Source: Actinoplanes teichomyceticus ATCC 31121 | GTDB taxonomy: Bacteria > Actinomycetota > Actinomycetes > Mycobacteriales > Micromonosporaceae | Assembly (NCBI RefSeq): GCF_003711105.1 | Contig: NZ_CP023865.1 | Span: 6,617,001 to 6,681,000, forward strand | Direction: 5' to 3' | Length of the DNA: 64,000 bases | In this document: one piece after another, positions 33,601 through 40,774 of the stretch | How the letters are laid out: each line of letters starts with the position of its first letter | How positions within the stretch are numbered: position 1 is the first letter of the stretch | Translations under genes and position numbers: made by a program | The notes under the pieces: model-generated | Told to the model about the DNA's origin: nothing | Seen by the model: only the letters and a program-made list of their open reading frames with translations | Databases searched by the model: none

Positions 33601-36600
33601 ACGGCGCGACGATCGTCCGGCCCACCCGGGCGGTGGCGCCCGCTCCCGCCGGCGTCACCTGTTCGGCCGCCCCGCTCACCACGGTCGGTTGCAAGACCCT
33701 GACGTACACGTACGCCACCGCCACGACGGCGACGGCGACCGCCGCGGGTGACTACGCCGGGCGGGTCAAGCAGGTGTCCTTCACCGCCTACGATCCCGCC
33801 AAGTCGGCGATGAGCACCGTTGTGTTGCAGCGCTACAGCTACACCGGCGACGGGCTGCTCGCCGCGGCGTGGGACCCGCGCCGTGACTACACCAACCTCA
33901 ACGGCGCGGCACAGCAGGCCACGACGTACGCCTACGACGCCAACGGGGTGCTGAACAGCGTCACCCCGCCGGGCGAGCAGCCGTGGCGGCTCTCCTACAC
34001 CACCCTTCCCGGCGATGCGGGGGCCGGCCGCCTCAGCAAGGTGACCCGGTCGGCGCTCGACGCCGGGACGGCCGTCACGACCCTCGTCTACCGCGTTCCG
34101 GTCACGGGCGCCAACGCGCCGGTGGACCTGGCCGGCGGCCAGACGGCACGGTGGGGACAGACGGTGCAGCCGGTGGACGCCACCGCGGTCTTCCCGCCCA
34201 CGCAGGTGCCCGGGGGCGATCCCGCGACCGGGGTGCTGCCCTCATCCTGGGCGCAGGCCACCGTCACGTACCTCGACGGCAACGCCCGCGAACTGAACAC
34301 CCGCGAGCCCGGCCAGCACATCACCACCCGGTGGTACAACGCCAACGGCGATGTGACGCGGGAACTCTCCGCGCGCAACCGCCAGCGTGCACTGGACGCG
34401 TCGGCCACGGACGGCAGCGCCGCCGAGGCGACGCTGGCAGCCGCGCTGTCGACCCAGTACGAGTACAGCCCGGACGGGCAGCGCATCACCGACGTCATCG
34501 GTCCGGAGCACGACGTGGTGCTGGGCGACTGGACCACGGTACGAGGCCGCACCCACACCGCCCTGCGTTACGACGAGGGCGCTCCGGCCGCGGACAGCCC
34601 CTACAACCTGGTGACCACTCGCGTCGAGTCGGTGCGCTACTGGAACGCCTCGGGGGTGGCCGCCGACGCGGACGCCCGTACCACCCGCACCGAGTACGAC
34701 TGGAAGCTGCGGCGGCCGACGGCCGAGATCGTCGACCCGTCGGGTCTGGCCTTGACGACCCGGACGGCCTACGACCCCGTCACCGGACTCGTCGCCAGCA
34801 CCACGCTGCCGGGCGGGGACGAGACGACCGCCGCGACCCGGACGACGGTCTATTACCAGGCGGGAACCGGTTCCGGTGACAGCCGCTGCGACTCGCGTCC
34901 CGAATGGGCCGGCCTCACCTGCCGTGTCGGCGCCGCCGCACAGCCGGCCACCGACCCCGAACTGCCCGATACCTACTACTCCTACACCATGTACGGCCAG
35001 CCCACGACGGCGGTCGAAACCAACAGCGCGGGAACCCTGCGCACCGTCACCACCGGCTACGACGCGGCCAACCGTCCGAGCACGGTGACCGTCACCGCCG
35101 GCGCGTCGCTCGGCACCCCGGTGGAGCAGCGCCGCAACGTCTACGACGCCGCGACGGACAAGCCGGTGCGCGGCGAGCAGCTGGACGCCTCCGGCACCGT
35201 CATCGCCAAGATCGTGCGCGGATACGACAGCCTCGGCCGGACCGTCTCCTACACCGACGCCGACGGGGTCACCTCCACCACGACGTACGACGTGGCGTCG
35301 CGTCCCCGGGCCGTCAACGACGGCAAGGGCACGAGGACGCTCGGCTACGACGACGCCGCCGAGGGGCGGGGCCTGGTGAGCCAGCTGGTCGACAGCCAGG
35401 TGGGTTCGTTCACGAACGTCGGCTACGACGCCGACGGGCAGCTGATCACCGAGACGCGGCCCGACGGTCTGACGGTCAACCACTTCTACGACGAGACCGG
35501 GACGCCGACGGGTGTCGAGTACGTGTCGAACGGCTCGACGGTCTACGCCGACTGGGCCGGCTACCAGGCGCAGAACCAGCGACGGTGGTACTCGGACACC
35601 CTCACCCACGGTGGAATGGAGTACGACGGCGCCGGCCGCCTCACCTCGGTGAGCCAGACCGTCGGCACCGGCAGCTGCACCATGCGTGGCTACGCCTACG
35701 ACAAGAACAGCAACCGGACGGCGATGACCACCTACAACGCCGCGGCGGACGGGAGCTGCCAGAGCGTGACCCCGGCGACGACCCAGGGTCTCTTCTACGA
35801 CGCGGCCGACCGGGTCTCCAAGACCGGGTACGCCTACGACGATCTCGGCCGCAGCGTCAGCATCCCGGGCAACGACACCATCGCCGGCGCCGGTGACATG
35901 GCGGTGACGTACTACGTCAACGACATGGCTCGCACGATCACGCAGGGCACCGACACGACCGTCAACACGCTGGACGTTCAGGCCAACCGTTTCCGCGGTT
36001 ACCGCACGACGACCGGCGGCGCCACGATCGACTCGGTGAACCACTACGGTGACGACTCCGACAACCCCACCTGGACCTCCAGCGGATCGTCGTACTGGCG
36101 CGTCGCGGTCGGCGTCTCCGGCGTCGCGGCACTCGTCAGCGACAGCGTCGTCCAGTGGCAGATCGTCAACCTGCACGGCGACATCGTCGCCACCCGGCTG
36201 CCCAACACCGCGGGGTTGGCGGCCACCTACATCACCGACGAGAGCGGGCGGCCCACCACGGCCGGCACCAAACCCCGCTACGGCTACCTGGGCGCCTACC
36301 AGCGCTCCGGCGACAACGCGGGCGGGCTGATCACCATGGGTGTCCGGCTCTACAACCCGTCCACCGGGCGCTTCCTGTCCACCGACCCCGTCTACGGCGG
36401 GAACGCGAACGCGTACGAATACTGCAACGGTGACGTGGTGAACTGCACGGACACCACGGGTCTGTGGTCGGTCAAGCGCGAGAAGAAGTGGCCGTTCACC
36501 ATCGTGGCCACGTTCAACGCCAAGGATCAGCGGATCATGGTCAGCACGTACGGTGCCGGATTGGGCTTCGCGGTCGGTGCGGCGGTCTGTGCACTGTTCA

Positions 36601-36761
36601 CGGGCTTCGGCGCGCTGGCCTGTGGCGGGGTGGGCGCGGTCGTGGTGACCGGGCTCGTGGAGTACTACAAGGAGTACCAGATCAAGGACGGTTGCGACTG
36701 GAAGATGCGCTGGGCATTCCCCGGCGGCGTCAAGAAGCGGTGGCGGGAAGGCCGCTGCTGA
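30606..36761 (+). CDS. Secreted RHS/YD-repeat protein with variable C-terminal tip
   Basis: The 2051-residue protein has an N-terminal export signal (LAVGLPLVVTSTLIGVPSLP, cleavage near ASA, about residue 47). A DNRLRE-type domain spans about 330-495 (TFDTYVKQNDTVDRGG, SFVHWDTSAIRG, TRWTNQPAW). Fibronectin/Ig-like modules follow to about 740, and YD repeats lie mainly at about 1075-1750 (YDAANRP, YDSLGRT, YDADGQL, YDGAGRL). The RHS core motif is at about 1890-1955 (YNPSTGRFLSTDPV, NAYEYCNGDVVNCTD). The last 95 residues differ: a basic stretch, a Gly-rich hydrophobic segment GAGLGFAVGAAVCALFTGFG, GALACGGVGAVVVTGLVEYY, and a Cys/Lys-rich end. Such tips are usually toxins released from the RHS shell; this one looks membrane-active (inference). 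GTG start with GGGAGGG upstream. Confidence 0.88.
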   Translation: MFRFSAQPRGATALWRKPLAPWTRRLAVGLPLVVTSTLIGVPSLPASADSRTTTAPNCPASVADESAALITARLCGGRVGIDDATSETTTAVATPSGEVERTISAAPVRVERDGEWVPIDLTLTRNADGTVSPRASASDLVISGAQAGTGEHALVTAGTGRHRVAMGWTGKLAEPVLDGDRATYPNALPGVDLVVQATRGGAETFLVVKSKAAAAQVADVNMPITGADVASYRADATGNLTFLDADAKPLATSPQPLMWDARTMPGTRQPAHTRKVTAKVTKRAAKVAKAKAKKATDGAGVDITLTPDQAYLADSSTQYPVTIDPQINPLSTTFDTYVKQNDTVDRGGANDLQLGIVSGNVARSFVHWDTSAIRGKQITSAQVYFWNWWSPTCTASSWEIWTTGAASTDTRWTNQPAWTTKEATSTATKGYSSSCDDAWASIDGRAFFQRAANNAQASRAYMGIRATNEADGNSFKQFRSRNAADSAQVPYAVVNYNSYPVVGTRSTSPTSVCGTGTGRPFVNSVTPTLKAVITDGEASPVKGVFEWYAAGGAKIGGSTTASAASGSTLSATVPAGAFANGSSYSWRVAGNDGTVGGAWSSLCEFTVDTTAPTAAPTVSSATYPAGATSGAAGAAGTFTFAANGVTDAAAFLYGLNTNPPTTAVNASTVGGSASVSITPTTTGSHTLYVRSRDRAGNLSPVAAYAFTVGSTVGSMSSPASGSLSPGKVVLSGAGASTSTGVTYQWRRGETDAWTTVPAADVAQSSGAAVTWPVPSTGSGRFGDLTWNVENTVNAAEAGPDALDGPVQVRASFTGGAAGTSQPVQFALDRDRAEAPTAAIGPGEVNLLTGNFTVSAKDATDAGGLGVGRSFNTRRAATTDPLFGRGWISSTDVPTGSDYRTLGVTGSLVQIGTPDGDTLDFVKKATTSTGVVFAAKPGADSLTLEYRSADNTYLLADAGGNVTTFARASTDPANVYSPVKFVAAGTGDTTAISWEQATVDGATIVRPTRAVAPAPAGVTCSAAPLTTVGCKTLTYTYATATTATATAAGDYAGRVKQVSFTAYDPAKSAMSTVVLQRYSYTGDGLLAAAWDPRRDYTNLNGAAQQATTYAYDANGVLNSVTPPGEQPWRLSYTTLPGDAGAGRLSKVTRSALDAGTAVTTLVYRVPVTGANAPVDLAGGQTARWGQTVQPVDATAVFPPTQVPGGDPATGVLPSSWAQATVTYLDGNARELNTREPGQHITTRWYNANGDVTRELSARNRQRALDASATDGSAAEATLAAALSTQYEYSPDGQRITDVIGPEHDVVLGDWTTVRGRTHTALRYDEGAPAADSPYNLVTTRVESVRYWNASGVAADADARTTRTEYDWKLRRPTAEIVDPSGLALTTRTAYDPVTGLVASTTLPGGDETTAATRTTVYYQAGTGSGDSRCDSRPEWAGLTCRVGAAAQPATDPELPDTYYSYTMYGQPTTAVETNSAGTLRTVTTGYDAANRPSTVTVTAGASLGTPVEQRRNVYDAATDKPVRGEQLDASGTVIAKIVRGYDSLGRTVSYTDADGVTSTTTYDVASRPRAVNDGKGTRTLGYDDAAEGRGLVSQLVDSQVGSFTNVGYDADGQLITETRPDGLTVNHFYDETGTPTGVEYVSNGSTVYADWAGYQAQNQRRWYSDTLTHGGMEYDGAGRLTSVSQTVGTGSCTMRGYAYDKNSNRTAMTTYNAAADGSCQSVTPATTQGLFYDAADRVSKTGYAYDDLGRSVSIPGNDTIAGAGDMAVTYYVNDMARTITQGTDTTVNTLDVQANRFRGYRTTTGGATIDSVNHYGDDSDNPTWTSSGSSYWRVAVGVSGVAALVSDSVVQWQIVNLHGDIVATRLPNTAGLAATYITDESGRPTTAGTKPRYGYLGAYQRSGDNAGGLITMGVRLYNPSTGRFLSTDPVYGGNANAYEYCNGDVVNCTDTTGLWSVKREKKWPFTIVATFNAKDQRIMVSTYGAGLGFAVGAAVCALFTGFGALACGGVGAVVVTGLVEYYKEYQIKDGCDWKMRWAFPGGVKKRWREGRC

Positions 36762-36771
36762 ACTGGTGAGT

Positions 36772-36805
36772 CGGCGTGCCGGCCGCGTCTGCGGCCGGCA
36801 CGCCG
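36772..36805 (+). terminator. Perfect 15-bp stem hairpin after the RHS gene
   Basis: CGGCGTGCCGGCCGC, loop GTCT, then its exact complement. It begins 11 nt after the RHS stop. It probably ends the RHS transcript or attenuates read-through into the small downstream membrane gene. Confidence 0.7.
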
Positions 36806-36838
36806 GTCAAGAAGTCTCTCCGATCTCAGGGATGACCT

Positions 36839-37042
36839 ATGTCCGCTTTTCCACGCCGAGCGCACTGGCTGATCTGCGCAGGCGGAATTTCGTTGTTCAT
36901 GGTCGGCATCATGGTCTCGTCGGGTCTCCTGCCGGGGGCTGACGTACCGTTCCTCGGTTCCGGACTCAGCGTGGCCGGGGGCGTGGCGACCGGGGCGGCA
37001 GCCCATCGGCTGATGAGCGGCCGGCGCGCGCCGGGGAGCTGA
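36839..37042 (+). CDS. Two-helix membrane protein, candidate immunity protein to the RHS tip
   Basis: The 67-residue protein has two hydrophobic segments: LICAGGISLFMVGIMVSSGL, then FLGSGLSVAGGVATGAAAHR, with positive ends (FPRRAH and RRAPGS). It starts 77 nt after the RHS stop in the same direction, with AGGGA about 9 nt before the ATG. Polymorphic toxins are nearly always followed by their immunity gene, and membrane-inserting toxins are typically countered by small membrane proteins. On that basis it is proposed as the immunity partner. A terminator-like hairpin lies between them, so it may need read-through or its own promoter. No family match is recognised. Confidence 0.5.
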   Translation: MSAFPRRAHWLICAGGISLFMVGIMVSSGLLPGADVPFLGSGLSVAGGVATGAAAHRLMSGRRAPGS

Positions 37043-37123
37043 CGCCGGCGCCGTTCGGTCCGGCGAGGACACTTTCTGATCACCACCTCGGCGGCGATCC
37101 GGATCGAGCGACCGAACGAGCAC

Positions 37124-37129
37124 TAGCCT
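37124..37129 (+). promoter_or_regulatory. Probable -10 element of leaderless LLM gene
   Basis: TAGCCT lies 6 nt before the ATG at 37136, with no Shine-Dalgarno. Confidence 0.5.
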
Positions 37130-37135
37130 GCACCC

Positions 37136-38035
37136 ATGCTGATCAGTTTCGGATGCCCGGTGTCCGGCGCGTGGGCGCGCCCGCAGACCCTCACGTCGAT
37201 CGCCCGGCGCGCCGAGGAGCTCGGCTATCACGGGCTCTGGGCGTTCCAGCGGCTGCTCGCCGGCCGCGACCAGGAGCTGGCCGCGCCGTATCGCAGCGTG
37301 CTCGATCCGATCGTGGCGCTGACCTGGGCCGGGGCGGCGACCTCCCGGATCCGGCTGGGCGTGTCGGTGATCAACCTGCCGTACCTGGCGCCGGCGTACC
37401 TGGCCAAGCAGGTCAGCACCCTGGACCAGCTCACCGGCGGCCGGTTCGACCTGGGGCTGGGCACCGGGTGGTCGGAGCCGGAGTTCGTGGCCACCGGCGC
37501 CGACCCGCGTCCCCGGGGCCGCCGCACCGAGGAGTACCTGGCGGCGCTGCGCACCCTGTTCACCGGCGCGGAGGCGGAGTTCACCGGGGAGTTCTACCGG
37601 ATCCCGCCGAGCCGGATGGCGCCGCCGCCGGTGCAGGCCGGCGGCCCACCGATCCTGCTCGGCGGGACCGCCGAGGTGGCCCTGCGGCGGGCCGGGCGGC
37701 TCGCCGCCGGGTGGGTGAGCAGCAGCCGCGCCAGCCTTACCGACATCGAGCGCGGGGCCCGGGTGGTCCGGGCCGCGGCGGCCGCAGCCGGGCGCGACCC
37801 CGGCGACGTACGGGTGGTGGTCCGCGCCGTGGTCCAGCCGGGCGAACGGGATCCGGCGGTTCCGCTCTCCGGCTCGTGGGCGCAGATCCGGGCGGGTGCG
37901 CAGCGGTACGCCGAGGCCGGCGCCACCGAGCTGTTCTACGAGCCGAACTGGGACCCGCGCATCGGCGGACCGGACGCCGACCCGGCCGAGGCGGCCCGGC
38001 TGGGCGCCGAGATGCTGGAGTCGCTGGCCCCCTGA
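37136..38035 (+). CDS. LLM-class (luciferase-like) F420-dependent oxidoreductase
   Basis: The 299-residue TIM-barrel protein matches bacterial luciferase-like oxidoreductases of the TIGR03619 kind: RRAEELGYHGLWAFQRLL, then DPIVALTWAGAATSRIRLGV, VSTLDQLTGGRFDLGLGTGW, a REEYLAALRTL-like helix (RTEEYLAALRTLFTG) and PPILLGGTAEVALRRAGRLA. These enzymes use coenzyme F420 (or FMN) for hydride transfer. The substrate cannot be read. It stands alone with a leaderless-type promoter. Confidence 0.87.
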   Translation: MLISFGCPVSGAWARPQTLTSIARRAEELGYHGLWAFQRLLAGRDQELAAPYRSVLDPIVALTWAGAATSRIRLGVSVINLPYLAPAYLAKQVSTLDQLTGGRFDLGLGTGWSEPEFVATGADPRPRGRRTEEYLAALRTLFTGAEAEFTGEFYRIPPSRMAPPPVQAGGPPILLGGTAEVALRRAGRLAAGWVSSSRASLTDIERGARVVRAAAAAAGRDPGDVRVVVRAVVQPGERDPAVPLSGSWAQIRAGAQRYAEAGATELFYEPNWDPRIGGPDADPAEAARLGAEMLESLAP

Positions 38036-38103
38036 CCTCCCGGCCGCGACGCTGGTCACCAGCGGCGGGACGCCTGCGGCCGCGACGATCGGGCGGGCCT
38101 GAC

Positions 38104-38109
38104 TACCCT
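38104..38109 (+). promoter_or_regulatory. Probable -10 element of leaderless CBM6 gene
   Basis: TACCCT lies 6 nt before the GTG at 38116. Confidence 0.5.
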
Positions 38110-38115
38110 TGCCGG

Positions 38116-38739
38116 GTGGATCAGCGCACCCCGACCGTCTACCGGACCCGCGCCTGGACGACCCGGAACCGGGCCCTGGCCGCCGTGGCGGCTCTCGGCC
38201 TGCTCCTGGCCGGCTACCTGCTGGGCCGCTGGCAGGACACGCCGGCCTCCAGCGCGGCCCCGGCCGCCCCGGCCACCTCCACGAGCCCGTCGCCCGCGGT
38301 GCCGGAGAGCGCCTCGGCCGCTCCGGCGCCGACCCCGGTGGAGTACGGCCCGCTGCAGGCCGAGGCGGCGAACGAGCTGACCGGCGTGCAGCCGCAGGAC
38401 ACCGGGGACGAGGGTGGCGGGCAGAACGTCGGCTGGATCAACCGGGGTGACCGCCTGCGCTTCGACAACTTCGTGTTCGGCGACGTGCCGGCCACCAAGG
38501 CGAGGATCCGGCTGGCGTCCGGGGCCGGGGTGTCCGGCCGGGTGCAGATCCGGCTGGACAGCCCGGACGCCGAACCCGCCGGTGAGCTGTCGGTGAGCAA
38601 CACCGGCGGGTGGCAGAGCTGGCGTACCGCGGTCGCGGCGCTGACCCCGGTGACCGGGACGCACACCGTCTACGTCACCTTCACCGCGAACCACGACAGC
38701 GAGTTCATGAACGTCAACTGGATCCGGTTCGACCACTGA
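38116..38739 (+). CDS. Membrane-anchored carbohydrate-binding (CBM6-like) protein
   Basis: The 207-residue protein has one N-terminal helix (NRALAAVAALGLLLAGYLLG), a Pro/Ala/Ser linker of about 45 residues, then a CBM6-type jelly roll: LQAEAANELTGVQPQDTGDE, QNVGWINRGDRLRFDNF, the conserved NTGGWQSWRTAVAAL and C-terminal FMNVNWIRF. CBM6 modules bind beta-glucans, xylan or cellulose. No catalytic domain is attached, so the protein may hold a polysaccharide at the cell surface. The helix probably works as an uncleaved anchor. The stop directly abuts the convergent hsp20 stop. Confidence 0.8.
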   Translation: MDQRTPTVYRTRAWTTRNRALAAVAALGLLLAGYLLGRWQDTPASSAAPAAPATSTSPSPAVPESASAAPAPTPVEYGPLQAEAANELTGVQPQDTGDEGGGQNVGWINRGDRLRFDNFVFGDVPATKARIRLASGAGVSGRVQIRLDSPDAEPAGELSVSNTGGWQSWRTAVAALTPVTGTHTVYVTFTANHDSEFMNVNWIRFDH

Positions 38740-39144
38740 TCAGCGGCCGGCGGCGACCAGCTCGATCTTGCGGGGCCGGCGCTCCTGGAGGACCGGGATG
38801 CTCAGGGTGAGCACGCCGTTGTCGTAACGCGCCTCCAGCCGGTCGGTGTCCAGTTTCTCGGACAGCCGGACCTGCCGGCTGAACGTGCCCACCGGGCGCT
38901 CGGCGATCAGGTAACGGACGTTCTCCCGGTCGGCGCGCCCGCGCTCGGCGCGGACGGTGAGCATCTTGCCGTCGACCGTGATGTCGATCGACGCCGGATC
39001 GACGCCGGGCAGATCGATGTCGATGTAGAAGGTGTCGTCCTCCCGGTACGCGTCGAGACGCGCGCCCGCGGTCCGGGTCGAGCTCTCCAGGACCCGGGCG
39101 GTGAGACGCTCGAGGTCGCGCACGGTCGGGGTGCTGAGCAACAT
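38740..39144 (-). CDS. hsp20: Small heat-shock protein, Hsp20/alpha-crystallin family
   Basis: The 134-residue chaperone holds unfolding proteins. The alpha-crystallin domain is clear: AYREDDTFYIDIDLPGVDPA, then ITVDGKMLTVRAER and the C-terminal ARYDNGVLTLSIPV, followed by the RRPRKIEL tail. ATG at 39144 has GAGGA about 8 nt upstream. A HAIR element upstream predicts repression by HspR, as for actinobacterial dnaK and hsp20 genes. Confidence 0.93.
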   Translation of the reverse strand: MLLSTPTVRDLERLTARVLESSTRTAGARLDAYREDDTFYIDIDLPGVDPASIDITVDGKMLTVRAERGRADRENVRYLIAERPVGTFSRQVRLSEKLDTDRLEARYDNGVLTLSIPVLQERRPRKIELVAAGR

Positions 39145-39164
39145 GGGTGGTTCCTCGTTTCGTT

Positions 39165-39185
39165 GTTGAGCGTGGGTGACTCAAC
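39165..39185 (-). promoter_or_regulatory. HAIR element (HspR operator) upstream of hsp20
   Basis: On the minus strand GTTGAGT, a 7-nt spacer, then GCTCAAC. The published HAIR consensus is CTTGAGT-N7-ACTCAAG; only the outermost bases and one inner base differ, and spacing is exact. It lies 20-40 nt before the hsp20 start, the right place for an operator. Confidence 0.8.
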
Positions 39186-39347
39186 CCCAAGAACCGGGAC
39201 GCCCGCCGGGCGATTCCCCTCCGGGATGTGACCGCTGTCGCCACGGTTCTCCACGGGTCACCGCCGCCACCCCGGCTCCCCGCCGCCCCGCCACGGACGG
39301 CGAGGGTGTGCACGGGGCCGCCGGGCCGGTGAGGCAGACTGCATGGC

Positions 39348-40109
39348 GTGCGGAAGATCTACGTGATCGGGATCGGCGCGGGCGACCCGGACCATCTGAC
39401 CCTGCAGGCGGCCAAGGCGATCGGCCGGACCGACGTGTTCTTCCTGCTCGACAAGGGCGAGACGAAGCAGAGCCTGATCGATCTGCGGGAGCGGCTGATC
39501 CGCGGCTACTCGCACCCGCGCAAGCGGATCGTCGAGGGCCGCGACCCGGACCGGGACCGGACCCCGGCCGACTACACCGGGACGATCGCGGACTGGCGGA
39601 CCCGGCGCTCCCAGGTGATCGAGGGCCTGATCGACGAGCACCTCGGCGACGGCGAGATCGGGGCGATCCTGGTCTGGGGCGATCCGTCGCTGTACGACTC
39701 GACCATCGCCATCCTGGAGGAGATCCTGGCCCGCGGCGCGACCACCTTCGAGTACGAGGTGATCCCCGGCATCAGCAGCGTCTCCGCCCTGGCCGCGAAG
39801 CACCGGATCGCTCTGAACCGGGTCGGCCGGCCGTTCCAGGTGACGACCGGGCGGCGGCTGGCCGAGGGCTGGCCGGACGGTGTCGACGACGTGGTCGTCA
39901 TGCTGGACGCGCAGCAGGCGTTCACGGCGTACCCGGACGCGGAGATCTACTGGGGCGCCTACGTGAGCACCGAGGACGAGATCCTGGCGTCCGGGCGGGT
40001 CGCGGACGTGGCCGACGAGATCGTCACGACCCGTACCGCGGCCCGCGAACGCCACGGCTGGATCATGGACACCTACCTGCTGCGCCGGAGCGCCCCGCCG
40101 CAGGCGTGA
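39348..40109 (+). CDS. cobF: Precorrin-6A synthase (deacetylating) CobF
   Basis: CobF methylates C1 and removes the acetyl group from precorrin-5 to give precorrin-6A in the aerobic cobalamin pathway. The 253-residue protein has the tetrapyrrole methylase fold: IYVIGIGAGDPDHLTLQAAK at the N-terminus, ILVWGDPSLYDSTIAIL, and PGISSVSALAAKH. The CobF-specific stretches FLLDKGETKQSLIDLR and the C-terminal RHGWIMDTYLLRR are present. A GTG at 39348 is the start. CobF marks the oxygen-dependent route, as cobG does. It is the outlying left member of the cobalamin genes here. Confidence 0.92.
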   Translation: MRKIYVIGIGAGDPDHLTLQAAKAIGRTDVFFLLDKGETKQSLIDLRERLIRGYSHPRKRIVEGRDPDRDRTPADYTGTIADWRTRRSQVIEGLIDEHLGDGEIGAILVWGDPSLYDSTIAILEEILARGATTFEYEVIPGISSVSALAAKHRIALNRVGRPFQVTTGRRLAEGWPDGVDDVVVMLDAQQAFTAYPDAEIYWGAYVSTEDEILASGRVADVADEIVTTRTAARERHGWIMDTYLLRRSAPPQA

Positions 40110-40135
40110 GCACGGCCGGCGGGCCGTGCTCACGC
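40104..40135. terminator. Perfect 14-bp stem hairpin at the cobF stop
   Basis: GCGTGAGCACGGCC, loop GGCG, then the exact complement; the left arm contains the cobF stop. It is probably the cobF terminator. Confidence 0.7.
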
Positions 40136-40162
40136 GCTCCGCCCCGGCGTCGTCGGGGCGGA

Positions 40163-40518
40163 TCAGCCGACCGGCTCGATCACGATCGACTCGCCCGGAT
40201 CCATGATCGCCTCGATGGCGATGATGCGGTCGCCGGCCACCGTGAAGCTGAGCGCGATCCGCGCGCCCTGGGGCGTGTGCACCAGGGCTCCGGCCGTACC
40301 GTCGACGGTCGCCGGCATCGCGCCGTGCGCGCGCCCGACGAAGAACCGGGCCGCGTCGCCGGCGCCGCGCACCGGGGCGGCCGGGTCGGCGGCCCGCATG
40401 ACCACGTCCGGTCGAGCAGGGCGAGCAGGCCGGTGAGGTCGCCGCCGCGGGCGGCGGCGAGGAACGCGTCGACGATCTCCCGCTGCCGCAGGACGTCCGC
40501 GGCGCCGGCCGGCGAGCC
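40163..40518 (-). pseudogene. 3' remnant of an ECF41-type (SigJ-like) sigma factor gene
   Basis: About 117 residues match the SnoaL-like C-terminal domain that characterises ECF41/SigJ sigma factors: VLRQREIVDAFLAAARGGDL, LLALLD, then, in another frame, DVVMRAADPAAPVRGAGDAA, RFFVGRAHGA, LVHTPQGARIALSFTVAGDR and a DPGES end. Sigma regions 2 and 4 are missing altogether. A single-base shift near 40415 (GACCGGACG where GACCCGGAC would restore the frame) breaks the remainder. The fragment runs up to the remnant of an oppositely oriented decarboxylase gene at about 40518. It cannot make a working sigma factor. Confidence 0.75.
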
Positions 40519-40519
40519 G

Positions 40520-40708
40520 CCCTGCACCCGGCGCCGGGCCCGGCTGGCCGACCGGCCCGACCCGGTGCCGGACGCGGTCTGGGACGAGGCCACGAAGCAC
40601 TACTGCGAGAAGCAGCTGGCGGCGATCGTGCTGTGGATCGCCACCAGCAACCTCTTCAACCGGATCAACGTGACCACCCGGCAGCAGGCCCCGCAGCACT
40701 GGGGCTGA
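40520..40708 (+). pseudogene. 3' remnant of a carboxymuconolactone-decarboxylase/AhpD-like gene
   Basis: The last about 50 codons of a CMD/AhpD-family protein are readable: DPVPDAVWDEATKHYCEKQL, AAIVLWIATSNLFNRINVTT and RQQAPQHWG, ending in TGA. The N-terminal half with the CxxC centre is gone, and no start codon or ribosome site is near. CMD/COE proteins are the characteristic genomic neighbours of ECF41 sigma factors, often divergent. The adjoining sigma remnant on the other strand shows that one deletion removed both 5' halves and the shared promoter region. Confidence 0.72.
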
Positions 40709-40774
40709 GCCGGGCGTGCTCGACCGGCCCGGCCCCGGGCACATGGCACGTGCCCGGCGGCCGGCAGCCGGCTC

